64,000 nt of DNA from Sanguinoderma infundibulare (GCA_032821775.1 JAVLRN010000008.1:1240001-1304000), one strand, 5' to 3'. Numbered from the stretch's first letter, positions 13,090 through 25,463 are shown. Program-made: numbers and translations. Notes: generated by a model not told the origin, from the sequence alone.

Positions 13090-14030
13090 GGACTATCAGG
13101 TGTTGGAGATCGCAAGAAGTGCGGCCGTATAGTCGTGCGCGACGCGTTTCACGTCTGTGGGGTTGTTCTTGTGGGGACAACGATGTCGATAGGGACGACG
13201 TTGGCAAAAGGCCGAGTATCGAGCCCAAGAAAGGTTCCGAGGGCCATAACATGGTGCCTGTACCTGGGGACAACGTCGAAAGGCACTGGCAGGACAAGGG
13301 CACGTCAGGGCGAGTCGGAGACTTTTACCGGTGTGGTGCCGGTGCATAAGTGTACGAAACCCGCTCAGCGGATTTGGAAAGATGTCTGTCGACGGAGCCG
13401 GCGAACCTTCTCCCGCGAAACAACACTAGTGGGTTCATAATGCACCTATTAAACGCTATGTCCGCATCATTCACCGTTCATCCACCGGCGCAGCTGCGTG
13501 TGAGACGCATGCACAGACACTATCGCTCGTTCGAACCTGGCCACATGAGCGGTCAGAAGAGACAGCGAGCGGATCTGCAATGAATTGACAGAGCGACGGC
13601 ACAAATAGAGAGGCTTCTGGGAAGCACAAGTCTGTGAGTAATCCTGTCGGTATCGTGATGAATCATCAAAGACGAGGTACTAACACTTCCCATCTCGAAC
13701 ATCTTTCGCACCCCTCGACACGAAAGAGACCAAGTGGGGCTTCCAGCCGGCGTAGAACGTACGAATCGAGAGAACCGTATGCCAAAGGGCCGAGGTTGTC
13801 GGTTCGACGATGACATGAGCACCCAATTTGGTGTGGATTGGTGGAGGATATTGGCGTGATGTGTTCCCAAGGAGGTAAGAAAATGAGTTCACGGTGCTTC
13901 TGCGGTTCTAAGGCCGATGTCGTGAGTAGATCTTCGGATTTCGTGACACAAATGCCCAAACTTTACCTGTTGTCTGATGACAGCGGTTTGGGTCGCGTAA
14001 CGCACCGTGTATCGAGTGGGCTCAAGAAGT
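13090..14030. repeat. Segmental duplication copy 1 (partner 28100-28970)
   Basis: This stretch and 28100-28970 are direct copies that align along nearly their whole length with small insertions and deletions, for example around 13441 versus 28413 and 13985 versus 28921. Open frames on the minus strand are present in both copies, but stops and indels do not coincide and I do not recognise the product. It may be a decayed gene or a transposon remnant. Identity appears high by eye but was not computed. Confidence 0.75.
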
Positions 14031-14444
14031 GTATGGTATCATAGGGTCGGATTGTAGGTCCAGGTACGGGTGAACCAAAGCATGGTGGGGAAGCGGCAAG
14101 GATGGCAAGAGGCACGGGCGGCACTGCATTGGCACGACGGAGAACTGGCAGATCTGATCGCGTCAAAAGCGTCATGGAAGCATTCCGCATTTGGCATGGA
14201 CCCGACTTTGTGTGCTCGGCCTTGTGCGCTCTCAGCGACGGGTCCGTCCTTGCTTCTGTCTCTGTGGATTGGAAGGCAGCTCACTCGCCTGCAAGGCCCT
14301 CTGTTCCGAATCACAACCGCCATATAACCCCCCCGTCCTCAAAGTCATGTCTCCCGCCCGCACGTCTTCTCCCTCCAGCTGCTCTTACCTTGGAGTTGCT
14401 TCGGCCCCTTCGCGTCGACCAACTTACCCGATAGGTGATTCGTG
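14031..14444. other. Upstream region of the SLATT-domain gene
   Basis: About 400 bases between the duplicated segment and the SLATT gene. A CT-rich stretch lies just before the start codon around 14340-14440, common in fungal promoters. No gene is recognised here. Confidence 0.4.
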
Positions 14445-16567
14445 ATGTCGAACGAATTCCGGGGCCGTAGGAGCAGCCAACTAGCAGCGTCCATCTCCCC
14501 ATCTGCCCCGACGACAACCGACCCTGCGCAACCGGCTATCGAGCCAAGCCACCCCGACCCTAGCCCGGTCAGTTCACCTAACTTATCTGGGCCACCTTCC
14601 CTCCCTCAGGCTCACGCTCACCCCCAGGCTGCAGTCGCTCCTCCTCAGCCTGCAGTCGCTCCTTCTCACCCTGTCAGTCCTAGCGGTCCTCACCCAGAAC
14701 ACGTGGAATCCGCCGTGCACCACCCTCTGTCTCAACCTACCCCGCCCGGCGTGGCGACATCGTTCAGAAAGCCCGTGCCAGTGCTACCCGGCCCCCAGAT
14801 CAGCACCACATCTCTCACGATGGAGCCTTCACCTCTTCCCCACTGTGAGCATGTCCTTTCGAGCCCAAACCCGATCTCGAATCCGTCACCCCCATCATCT
14901 GCCCCAAGCTCCTCTGATACTGCGGTCAGCGCCACCTCTGCCCGAAGCGCGACCTTCATCCTCGCCCCCGCCCCCGCATACAATCCTCTTCTCGTCGCAC
15001 CCCCCATCACCAGTGCACCCACACCAGGGCCCACCACAGCCACTCCGATCCTCCCGTCAAGCTCCCCCGCCAGCTCTATCTTGACGTCGCTTCCGCCCCA
15101 ACCCCAAGCCTATTTCCATACCGGTACATCGCCGAGCGCTCCGTCCAAAAAGCCCACCCAGGACTCCATCCAGGAGTCGGCCGAGGAGTACGAGGTCGGC
15201 GAGCGTCAAGGCAACGTACGTGCACCCGCGACAACCCAAATACAACCCCAAGTGCATCTGTACGAGTACGGTCCCATACCGGTGCCTGGCACGTCCGGCC
15301 AAGCGTATGATGCTTCCCTCATGCAGTATCAGCGTTCCTCTCCCCCGCAAACTCGAACGCCGCCGTACGAGCTTCCGACCGAAGATACCGTGCGGGGAAT
15401 TATGCTGAGCCATAACGGAAACGGTGCAGGCATCGGCGCCGGTTACGCCAACGGTGCAGGAAACGCTTATAATGGCACCGGACGGAGGCAAAACTCGAGT
15501 CCAGCCCACCGCACCTCGTCCCGCACAGTGAGTTACATCGACCAGACCCCTCGCGCTGTCGACCGGTACCCCATCACTGTCCCGATGACGAGCCCAGCAC
15601 CCGTGCCGAACGCAAAGAGCCTCCCGACGGCCCCTCCCGCCGCGATCCTTTCTGGGCCAGGTGGTAGCGGCGACTTGGTCGTTTCACCTGATGCAGGGCC
15701 CATGTCCGCCCGGCCTGAGCTCGACTGGGTCGTGCCTCACGTTTTCGACTCCCAGCCAACCGGTCACGCAGGAATGGGGATGCAGGGCATGCCCGGCAGT
15801 CACCAGCCCGGGAGCAGGCGCGGGAGCCGGCAGGGGAGCGCGCTCTACGGGGGCGGGAGTCCAAGTCCGAACCGGAGGATGTCGATGGCCGCGACGCTGA
15901 ATGGGAACCCAGGAGGTGGAGAGAGGTCGGTGGACCTGCGGATGCTGCCAACGCTGGAGGCGGCGCAGCGAGAGCTGGCCAGCGCGAGGAGGGCTGGTAA
16001 GTCGCCATTTCTCTGCGCGCGAGGAATGGTATGCTGACGTACTGCATACAGCGACGATGCATGGGTGGGCGTTGAATGTTGCGATTGGCGCACAAGTCGT
16101 GCTTGGCGCGCTCACCACTGGCGTCGCCGCTGCGACGACCGGACGACAGGTAAGTCTTGGGGGTTCTCTTCGGCCCCAATCAAACACGCTCACCCCCTAC
16201 TTCCCTTCAGACGTCCATTGCTACCTCGGTCCTTGGCGGGCTCTCGACAATGGCGGCGTCTTATCTCGCGAAGGCGCGCGGGTCCGGCGAGCCGGAGGCG
16301 TCTGCCTTGCGCGCCCGCGAGCTCGAATCGTTCATTCGCGACCTGCAGGCGTTTGTGCTCGATCACGGGCACCTCGCTGGGCCCACCGTTGGGCCGGAGC
16401 ACGAGACGATGATCGCGCGCTATCGCCGGCGGTTCGAGGAGATCATGGGCAACTCGCTCGAGGGCGTCGAGGACACGATGAAGGCGGAGAAGCAGATGGA
16501 CGAGATGAAAGGCTTGGCGGCTGCGGCGGCCAGCGAGAAGGGGAAGGGGGACAGGTCGCCTGTGTGA
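14445..16567 (+). CDS. Proline-rich protein with C-terminal fungal SLATT (2TM) domain
   Basis: 668 residues from three exons: 14445-15996, 16052-16149 and 16211-16567, summing to an exact codon count. The first ATG giving the long frame is at 14445. Residues 1 to about 510 are low-complexity, rich in Pro, Ser, Ala and Thr, probably disordered. The C-terminal 150 residues carry two hydrophobic helices (GWALNVAIGAQVVLGALTTG and TSIATSVLGGLSTMAASYLA), then a basic and helical stretch with RGSGEPEASALRARELESFI and VLDHGHLAGP, ending in an acidic/basic coiled tail. This arrangement matches the fungal branch of the SLATT family (SMODS and SLOG-associating two-TM effector domain). Bacterial relatives are predicted membrane effectors of conflict systems; the fungal role is not established. 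Both introns sit at the edges of the membrane hairpin. No SLOG or SMODS gene is visible nearby. Confidence 0.8.
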
Positions 16568-17849
16568 TGCTGCACCGGGTGGAGGAGGTGAGAGGGAGAA
16601 GGCAAACCGCGTTCGCTCGCGCTCATGAGCGCCTGGAGCTTGCTCCTTGCTTCTGCCTTGATGATCCCGCGAGGCCCCTAAGCCTTGATATGCGCCCGTT
16701 ACTTCGTTCTTGGTGTCATCGCGCTCCGTGCGCACTGGAGGGTGATGCCGTGAATTGTGAGTGGGAGACGCGCGTGCATTGGCGCGCGACGGCAGAGGTG
16801 ACGAGGGAACGACTGAGTATGATACCAGAAGATTTGATACCTTAATGTACGCGACGATTCGCTTTCTATTTACTTACAGATTGCTTTCCTTACGAACTCT
16901 GCATAGTGTACATAGTCGTCCTGTACTCTATATCTCTTGGTAGTCACCGGCGTGTGTGATTTGATTGCGCCCTGCTGCAATTGCAAGCTTTACATGCAGG
17001 AGTTGGAACGCCAGAGAGATGCGTTCCATGCGTGTGGACCAGATCATGACCGTGGGCGGTGCCTGTGAGCAGGAGGACTGCCAGCCTCCCTGAGCTGCAT
17101 GGAGTACGCACGCCGCGCGCATGGCCTGAAGGCGAACGCGGTCACGTGGGAAGGTGTACTTGCGACGCGTCGACAGGCGCTAAGTACCGCGCGACGCGAT
17201 CTCCTGCGATCTGGTTCGACGCCCCAGCGCCAGCCATGCGGACTGACAGGGATAAACGTTGATAACGGTGGTAGAGACATCGTCGTCCCGCAGACGCATG
17301 GCACGCAGACTCCTTCGCTAGATCGGCTCGGATACTTCGATGCCGTCGGCGTATGCACTTGGAGCGTGGAGTAAACGCTCTGAAAGTTACGCCGTCAGGC
17401 CCGCAGAGAGCATGTAATGTTCCCTCGGGAGAAGATTTGGGCTCAAAGACGACTGTGAAGGCTTGCATGAGCGGCAATTCCAACCGATGACCAGACTCGA
17501 CAGAGGATCAACAGATGAGTCAGCATGTTGAGCGCCCAGGATAAACACTTTGCCATGTATGGGGTGATGGTTCGCACAGGGCCTTATGCTGTCGATCTAG
17601 ACCGCCCTTCAACGTCCATCGCAGCCAGCCTACCAGGATCTCATGATCTGAGGGAGGCCACTACAAGAAGGGCACGAGGAGGCCGGCTCTCCTCGGTTTC
17701 TACCTTCCACGCCCACTTCGCGACTTGTACGGCAGCGCCGTCGTCAGTGCGCATACTTTCCATCCTCCTCGCCTTTGTTCCCGGACGTTCCTTATCCTAG
17801 TGTGAGGGCTCGATTTTTCTGTGTCTTCCCGCCCGACACGGTCCCCGAA
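16568..17849. other. Intergenic spacer
   Basis: 1.3 kb between the SLATT gene and the first MFS gene, both on the plus strand. It includes the SLATT 3' flank and the MFS promoter with CT-rich sequence near 17750-17800. No coding sequence is supported. Confidence 0.4.
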
Positions 17850-19929
17850 ATGCAACAAACTTTGAGAACGCGACTAGAGCGAAGCGACAGTATGACCGAC
17901 CGCCGAGACTCGCTCGCCATCCCCTCTGCTTGCCCGTCGACGTGCCCATCACCAGCACCGACGCCCACCGACGACAAGATCGAGGTTCCAAAGCCGAAGC
18001 GGTACTCACCAGCACGCCGATATGCCCTGCTCGTCACGTTCTGTGTGGCCCAATTCCTGGATTCCTTCAACAACTCCGCGCTCTTCTCTGCGATACCCAC
18101 GCTCGTGAGGACGCTGGGCATGACCGAAGGGGAGGCGACCTGGATCCTCAGCGCGTACCAGCTGACGTTCGCCTCGTTTCTGCTCATCGTACGTCGGTCA
18201 AGATCCGGTGACAGGCCAGGTGTATGTATGTTGACGCGTGGCCATCATGCAGAGCGGACGAATCAGCGACGTCTACAACCCCAGTACGTCTCGGGCTCTC
18301 ACCTCAGCATTTCTCCATCTCTTATGTCGGCGTTTCCTCAGAATTCACGTTCATCGGCGGCGTGTCCGTTCTTGGTATCTTCTCTCTCGGCGCCGGATTC
18401 GTCACGAGCAAGATCCCGCTCTTCATCCTCCGAGCACTCCTCGGCATCGCCGCGTCGATGACCATCCCCTCCGCGGTGACCCTCCTCGTGAACATCTTCC
18501 CGGAGCCCACCGAGCAGGCCCGTGCGCTCGGCGTGTTCGGCGGCTCCGGCGCTGTGGGTATCGGTGAGCTTATGCGCGACTAAACGCACTAGCTAACTTG
18601 CTGAACCTGAAACAGTCCTCGGCCTCGTCATCGGCGCGATTTTCGTGCAGTACGCGTCGTGGTCGTGGGTGTTTTGGTTCGTCACGATCGTGTGCGCGCC
18701 CATTGCTGTCGTCTCCGCCGTCCTCATCCCTAGGCAAGAGCCCAGGGACGTCAAGAGCGGAGGCGCGAAGTGGAAGAGCTTGGACATGATCGGCGTATCT
18801 ATCCTCACAGGTCAGACTTGCGCCTCCGCTCTAAACGTCGACTCGAAATGCTCACCTTCTGCGTGCACCTAGTCGCGCTCATCCTCTTCATCTTCGCTGT
18901 CACGTCCGCAGCGGCGTCCGGCTGGGGGTCGGCTCGTGTCCTCGCGCCGCTGATCATCGCCAGCGTCATGGTCGCAGGTTTCTTTGTGTACGAGACCCGC
19001 ATCCCCGTCGACCGCGCCGCGATCCCGCCGCAGACTTGGTTCCTCCCAAACTTCGCGGTGCTGTTCGGGACCGCGCTCCTCCCGTTCTTCTGGTGGGCGA
19101 CGGTCTTCACGATCTACACGACGCTCTGGCAGAACTTCTGGGGTTGGAGTGCCATCTCGACCGCTGTACACATGTGCGTCAAGTTCAACCCCATTTCATT
19201 GGCGTTGACGCCGGAGAAGGAGCTTACAGTTTCATCGTCGCAGGCTTCCGATTGGTGTCATTGCGTTCCCCGTCAGCTTGACCGGCCCGCTGGCGCGCAA
19301 GATTAACCCTAAGTGGATCCTTCTCTTCGGAGAAGCGTTGTGCTTGATCTCGGCGGTCCTGTTTACGTCCGCGGACCGCCCAGAGAGGTACTGGGCGTAC
19401 ATGTTCCCCGGCTTCGTCCTGGGCTCCGCAGGCGCGATGTTCGTCTACACGCACACCAAGTGAGCGGTCGCTCCGTACAGCTGACACGACCTCCGTGTAA
19501 TTGCTGACGACTGCAAACAGCGTCGCGATCTTCCGCACGAGTCCGGCGTCCATGGCGGGGACGGTCGGCGCGATATTCAACGCCGCGCTCCAGCTGGGCT
19601 CCGCGGTCGGGATCTCGGCGGTCGGCTCGATCGAATCGAGCGTGGAGGAGACGCATGGCGGGCCTACCGAGTACGCGGGCCGCGCGGCAGCGTTCTGGTT
19701 CTTGCTCGGTATATGCGCCGTGCAGTTCATCGCCCTCGTGGTGTTCTACAGGATCGGCAAGGAGGGCACGGCGGAGGAGCTCGAGGTGGCTCCTGAGAAG
19801 GCGCTGGACGAGGTTGAGGCGGACTTGCCTGAGGAGGACGGAAAGGTATACGAAAAGGACCGAGAAGCTCACCTAAGAAGTGTATGCAGTGCAGTTGGAA
19901 GGGCCGGAGGACCACAAGAGGGTGCATGA
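17850..19929 (+). CDS. MFS transporter, 14-TM drug/H+ antiporter-like (paralog 1)
   Basis: Membrane exporter of the major facilitator superfamily, DHA2-like. Seven exons: 17850-18188, 18253-18283, 18342-18563, 18616-18810, 18873-19173, 19244-19459, 19521-19929; the total is 1713 bases, an exact codon count (570 residues). After a hydrophilic N-tail it has AQFLDSFNNSALFSAIPTL (TM1), an SGRISDVYNP loop in the place of the MFS motif A, FIGGVSVLGIFSLGAGF, RALLGIAASMTIPSAVTLLV (motif C region), and late helices through SMAGTVGAIFNAALQLGSAV. The C-tail is acidic. A second ATG at 17892 is an alternative start. The substrate is unknown. The second exon is only 31 bases. The same seven-exon plan recurs in the next gene, so they arose by tandem duplication. 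Confidence 0.9.
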
Positions 19930-21290
19930 GACTCAGGTCGCGAGGGGTGCGTCGAGCAACGTCTAGGTTCTTGTCGTCTGTGGCCTGCGGGGTGTTGGGC
20001 AGTGGCACTTTTCATTCCGATCTTTGGCTTTTGGACTGTCTGGTGATACCCATACACACATAGATTGCATTGAGGTACGGTAGAGCACACCATGTAGCGA
20101 TAGTACACACAAAGCTATTGACCAAACATCGACGAGTAATCGATTTGCTTCTCCGAGTTGATGATTGGTGCGAGCGAGCGCGCTCGTGAAGTGTCGAACG
20201 TCGCTCGTATCCGCGGATGTTGTGTTCGCCATACAACCAAGGTTGTGAAGGAGGGAGGGGATAGATGGAGCAAAGGGCGTGCAGTAGGCTCGGACCCAAC
20301 CGTGACGTTTTGGGGTGCGACGCCAAGACGGCACCTTGGTTGCCTCTTTCGGACGAACCTCACTTGCACTCGCACGTCCATCTCCCTCAACATGAAGCTC
20401 TATGCATATACGCCGCTTCCTCGCCGCGCATCGCAACAATACGGATAGAGCGTATCATCAAAGTTTATGACAACTTGCCTTGTGGCTCGCTGGACCAACA
20501 TGGTGTGGTTGTCCCTGCCCTAAAAGGCATGCAGTCAACCTTCGGGCCGGGCGGATGTTGATAAGCTGAAGTTGGGCATGTAAGACAGACAAGGTGAGTG
20601 AGGCCGACTCGCTTGAAGACAATATCTTCACTCACCGGATAGTACCAGCACAAACTGTCAATCGTACAGCCCATCTACCTAGATGCCCTTCGTAGCAGTG
20701 TCGCGCAGTAGCGGAATAGAAATATTCAAGAGTAACGCTGGTCGAGCTTCAAGCAGGTCACCGTGAAGAAGAGGCAAGAGCTCGTCGCTGGCAATGAGTC
20801 AAGCTCAGGTGTCGGGTCCGGGGAGGTTTTTCCGAGTATATGCCGCGCGGATCGATGCATCGGTGCGACACGTAAAAGGCAAGCGCGTAGCGCTTCTTGG
20901 CTGCTTTTTCCCGCTCACTCAGCACAGTCCTGACCAGCAAGCCAATCCGGATTCCGGTCGTGCCTCGCGCAGAATGCCAACCAGTCAAGATCAAATTTTC
21001 GGTGAAGAGGACGCCGGCGAGGCGGCGCGAGCTAAAGTCCAGTCGGTCTCGAAGTCTGGAAGCTCAGCATCCAGCGCGCTTCGTAGCGGGCTTGAAATGC
21101 GGGGAGGCGTTTGGTAATGGACCCGGCAGGTATAAGATAGTTGGGGTGACTTGTCGACCTTGTCCCTTTGTGCACGACCTTCACGACCGACCCGAAAAAA
21201 GGCCCTTTCGGCCCTCTGCCTCTGGGCAGCCTTTCCGCCGTCTGCCTCCACTCCTCACCGGCTTTCAGAACCTAGACTCCGTGCCGCTCA
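19930..21290. other. Intergenic between tandem MFS paralogs
   Basis: 1.36 kb with no supported gene. It contains the 3' flank of the first MFS gene and the promoter of the second. Short frames on both strands lack protein-like character. Confidence 0.4.
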
Positions 21291-23702
21291 ATGCCACCAA
21301 ACATGCTCGCCTCACCGGCAGGAAAATCCTCACCGTCAACCGTGCTCTCCCCGGCACAAACCCTGGTCGACGGCCGCGTGCCTCAGAAGTACTCGGTGGC
21401 CCGCCGGTACTTGCTCCTCCTCATCTTTTGTCTCGCCCAGTTCCTCGATGCGATCAACAACTCGGCCCTGTTCTCGGCCATCCCGGCCCTCGTCGCGTTC
21501 TTGGACATGAACGAGTCTGAATCGACATGGATCATCAGCGCATTCCAGCTAACCTTCGCCTCTTTTCTGCTTATCGTGAGTACGCGGGCATTGCAACCCG
21601 TTTTCGCTGGTTTACGTGATCAGTACATTTCGTTAACATTTATCTTTGTTCTCGTCCAGAGTGGACGGATTAGCGATGTCTACAACCCAAGTGAGTCCAT
21701 TTCCAATTTCTTTGGCCTCGCCTGGGAGCATATGATCTTTGTGGTGAAAGACTGGGAAAGCGGGGGTCCGCACCATCTAGCCTGAATACTCTTCGAGTGG
21801 CCTCAGCCCTAGGCTAATGAACAACCCACGACCGTCATGCGTTCGCTCAATGTGCGAAGCACCCTGGTTTCCGTTTCCTTTGCGACTCGTAAGACAACAC
21901 TGCGAAGCTACGTCAGCTTTCTGAGGCTTACGCAGTTACGATGCTAGAAATTCTTTTTGCATCCATCCCGCGAACGCGCTTCGGACCGGAATTTGCTGAC
22001 ACATCGGTTTCGTATGCAGAGCTCGCGTTTATCGGCGGCGTATCATCCCTCGGCGTACTATCTATCGGCGCGGGTTTCGCATCGAGCAAGATCCCGCTCA
22101 TCGTCATTCGCGCACTGAGCGGTATCGCGGCGTCCATGACCATCCCGTCGGCCCTGACGCTCCTCGTGAACGTCTTTCCGGAGCCAACCGAGCAGGCCCG
22201 CGCCATTGGTCTCTTCGGTGGATGCGGCTCCATCGGGAACGGTGACAAACCTCCCTCGTACGGATTGACGCTATGAAAAGAATTGATATTGCTTTGAGGC
22301 AGTCCTCGGATTGATCATTGGTGCCATATTCGTCCAGTTCGCATCGTGGTCCTGGATGTTCTGGTTTGTCGCTCTTATATGCATGCCCGTGGCGACACTC
22401 TGCATCTTCTTCGTCCCGAACCCAGAGCCCCGGATGGTTGACATTGCGGCACGAAACGGCCCCCGGTGGAAGAGCCTCGACATGATAGGCGTCTCCATCC
22501 TCACCAGTGAGCTTCCGTCCCGTCCTACCCCATTTGGCTACCGTTGTGTATGGTGAAGGCTAACCATGCTATTCCTACCTTCGCACTTCCTTCCTCACGC
22601 TTGCAGCAGCCCTGATCCTCTTTATTTTTGGGGTAACCTCCGGGGCGACCTCCGGCTGGGGCTCAGCAGCCGTGCTCGCGCCGTTCATTATTCCAGTCTT
22701 CCTCGTCGGTGGCTTCTTCTACTACGAAACAATCATCCCAGTCGACCGCGCGGCAATCCCGCCCCGAACCTGGTTCCTGCCCAACTTCCTCGTCCTCTTC
22801 TTCACCGCTTTGCTGCCGTACTTCTGGTGGACGACAGTCTTCACTATCTATACCACGTTGTGGCAGGATGTTTGGAAGTGGTCCGCAATCTCGATGGCCA
22901 TCCACATGTGCGTCGTCTCAAACTCGCTCGCTTGCGTCGCCGCCCGTCCGCTTGAAAAACGCGTGCTGACCCCGATTTTACGTAGGATCCCCATCGGCGC
23001 GCTCGCGTTCCCGATGAGCTTCACAGGCCCGCTCTCGCACGTGATCAACTCGAAGTGGATCATCCTCCTCGGCGAGGGCATGTGCATCGTCGCGACCATC
23101 CTCTTCGCGTTCGCCGATAGCCCCGCGCGCCACTGGCCGTTGATCTTCCCTGGTTTCGTGCTCGGGTCTGCCGGCGCTCAGCTCGCGTTCACCCATACCA
23201 AGTACGTCCCATTTCCTCAATCTTTCTTCATGTGGCATATCCCATTTTACAAGCCAACGGGCTTACGCGCAGCATCGCGATCTTCCGGACGAGCCCGTCG
23301 TCGATGGCGGGCACGGTGGGCGCGATCTTCAACGGCGCCCTTCAGCTTGGTGCTGCCGTGGGCATCTCCGCCGTCGGGTCGATCAAGTCGAGCGTAGAGG
23401 ACATGCACGGCGGCCCTAGCTCGTACGCGGGGTGTGCCGCCGCCTTCTGGTTCCTCCTCGGCATCGTGGGTCTCGAGTTCGTTGGGCTGCTGTTGTGCTA
23501 CAAGATCGGCAAGGAGGGGTCCGTGAGTGAGGACAAGGCGCAGGCGCAGGCGAGGACAAAGACTTTGGAGGACGTGGTGGACGTGGTAGTGAAGGAGAAG
23601 GTGGCTGTTGACGACCAGGTCGTCATCACCAGAGGGCGGCATCATGTGGAGGAGGCTGGGATGGATGCGAGCGAGTTGCCGAAGGGTGACGCAAACGTCT
23701 AG
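21291..23702 (+). CDS. MFS transporter, 14-TM drug/H+ antiporter-like (paralog 2)
   Basis: Close paralog of the gene at 17850. Exons 21291-21575, 21660-21690, 22020-22241, 22303-22506, 22607-22907, 22986-23201 and 23273-23702 sum to 1689 bases (562 residues). Exons two, three, five and six have exactly the same lengths as in paralog 1 (31, 222, 301 and 216 bases), and all phases agree. Signatures: AQFLDAINNSALFSAIPALV, SGRISDVYNP, FIGGVSSLGVLSIGAGFASS, FVYETRIP-like FYYETIIPVDRAAIPPRTW, and SMAGTVGAIFNGALQLGAAV. The main difference is a long second intervening sequence (21691-22019). The N-tail is shorter and the C-tail is more charged than in paralog 1. Function is inferred as efflux or uptake of an unknown small molecule. 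Confidence 0.9.
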
Positions 23703-24490
23703 ATCTCGGTCCCTTTGGCCTAGCTGGAGATGGGCCAGCCATTTGATGTTTCTCCACTGCTTTCCTTTGGTTTGCTTTCATGTTCCGGTTCCGGTTTCAT
23801 GGGCGGTCACTTAGCCTCTGACAACCATCCGATTAGGATTCCTTCACATTAGAAGAGCGTCCGATAGATAGAGCACACCAAATAGCTAGCGACACGAAGC
23901 TACGTATGTATCGATAGTATCTTGTCCTCTGCGGTAGCGAAGGACTGTTGTTACGGGTATGTGGTTTCGGGCGTGGGCAGTCGCACTTCAAAGCTACTTA
24001 CAAGTTGCGATATCGGGTTTATTTGATTTAACTGGTGATGTTCTCCTTAAAAATACCTTCGGACCTCTCCCCGCCTTCGCTGCGCTCGAGGCTCGGCGGC
24101 CCCAGGAGTGAGCGTACGTAAGGGGACGGGAGAATTGACGGGAAGGATCGTGAACCAATATGGACCGGATGGGAACGAAGTACCATTGACCTCGTAACTC
24201 TCATTCTGTGTATGTCAGTTACTTCTGGTCCGTCGGATAGTTTGCACTAACTAGCAGATCAAAGGCTACAAGGGACTGGTAGGCCCCCGTGTTGTGTCCC
24301 TCAATCAGCATTCCATAAGCTCGCTCATATTGCAACGGGTATATGTTATTTATAGCGTCCATAATCCTTCAAGAATACACTGATTCATAAAGTCAATCAT
24401 CCAGATTGTCCGTCAACGTTGCGGTCGTAACAGTTGTGGAGTTCAGGGCTCCGGGAACTTGGCAGTCTCAGCTCTTCCCGGAGCCCTCGC
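23703..24490. other. Intergenic, convergent
   Basis: About 800 bases between the 3' ends of MFS paralog 2 (+) and the small membrane protein gene (-). A GC-rich block near 24065-24110 stands out from AT-richer flanks. No gene is supported. Confidence 0.4.
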
Positions 24491-24916
24491 TCATTTGCTG
24501 CAGGGGACGATCAGCCATCATCGTTCCACGGGCCCTCAGCAAAGGCATTCACTCCGCGAGACACTTACCAGCAAATACACCCGCAGGTGAGTAGCGTGAT
24601 AAGCTCTGTGACGATCGCGATAACAGCTGCAGGAACGCCGTCAGATATACTGGCCGCGACAGCAAATGAAACGGTGGTGACGTACGTGCCAATACGCAGC
24701 TCAGGAGGTTAAAGACCGCGTCAATGAGGGAGCACAGCAGGGACCCTACGAGCGCGAGGAGGCCTGCACGAATCATATGTCAGTCATGTCCGTTTTCCGG
24801 GGGTCAGCTAGAATGTATGACGTACCTGTTAGAACCGAAAGAACAACCCTGCAGGAAAACCCGTCATCATTAGTCTGGAGACGACAGGCAGTCAGATGGG
24901 ACTAAACGTACCCCAT
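24491..24916 (-). CDS. Tiny five-exon hydrophobic membrane protein (56 aa)
   Basis: Too short and too split for ORF finders. Exons on the minus strand: 24916-24912 (5 bases, ATG GG), 24848-24826, 24763-24686, 24626-24569 and 24497-24491 (7 bases, ends TGA). All four introns have GT-AG ends with good GTACGT or GTAAGT donors, and the exon lengths total 171 bases, 57 codons with the stop. The product begins MGVVLSVLTGLLALVGSLL, contains DAVFNLLSCV and AIVTELITLL, and ends in a cysteine cluster TCGCICCK. I recognise this plan (very short, two hydrophobic stretches, Cys-rich tail, multiple tiny exons) from small uncharacterised proteins common in agaricomycetes. Membrane location is likely; function is unknown. 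Confidence rests on the perfect phase and splice agreement, not on homology search. Confidence 0.7.
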
Positions 24917-25463
24917 GTTGCAAGTGCACTTGGAACTTCGGAAGAAACCCGAGTGGTGAGGAAGGACTGGCCCCTTTGCCCCCGCCGTCTTTTATACGCC
25001 ACAACATTTCTGAGAACATGCATGGTACGGGTGACTTGGGGAAGTCCCTCGAACGTCGACTTTCTCAGACAGCACGGACTCCGTCGCTCGAGCGCTTCAA
25101 TGACATGTCTGTTCGACAGTGTGCTCCGTTCGACGTGCCCGAGTATAAACCGCAATCAAATTTTGAGCCGCATGGGACTCGTTGCAACATGTCTTCGTCA
25201 CTGCAGGGGATGCGTAGGCTCGGGTAGTGAGCACACTCGGCGTGCTCTTTCTGCCTAAGGGACTTGTAATAGGAAGGAAGCCTAATGGGACGTTTGTGTC
25301 AGAGTCTAAGTGATTTCGCCCAGGACCGCGATCCAGAAGTTCACATCACCTTTTGGGAATTCGCTCACATCCATTTCCGCATCCTCCGCGTGCCGCCCTC
25401 CGGTGATGGTCGTCAACGGTCACCTCTACTTCACCATAACATCCTGGACACCCCTCAAAGTCT
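24917..25463. other. Intergenic spacer
   Basis: Upstream region of the small membrane protein gene and downstream flank of the MFS relic. No feature can be supported beyond short frames. Confidence 0.35.
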
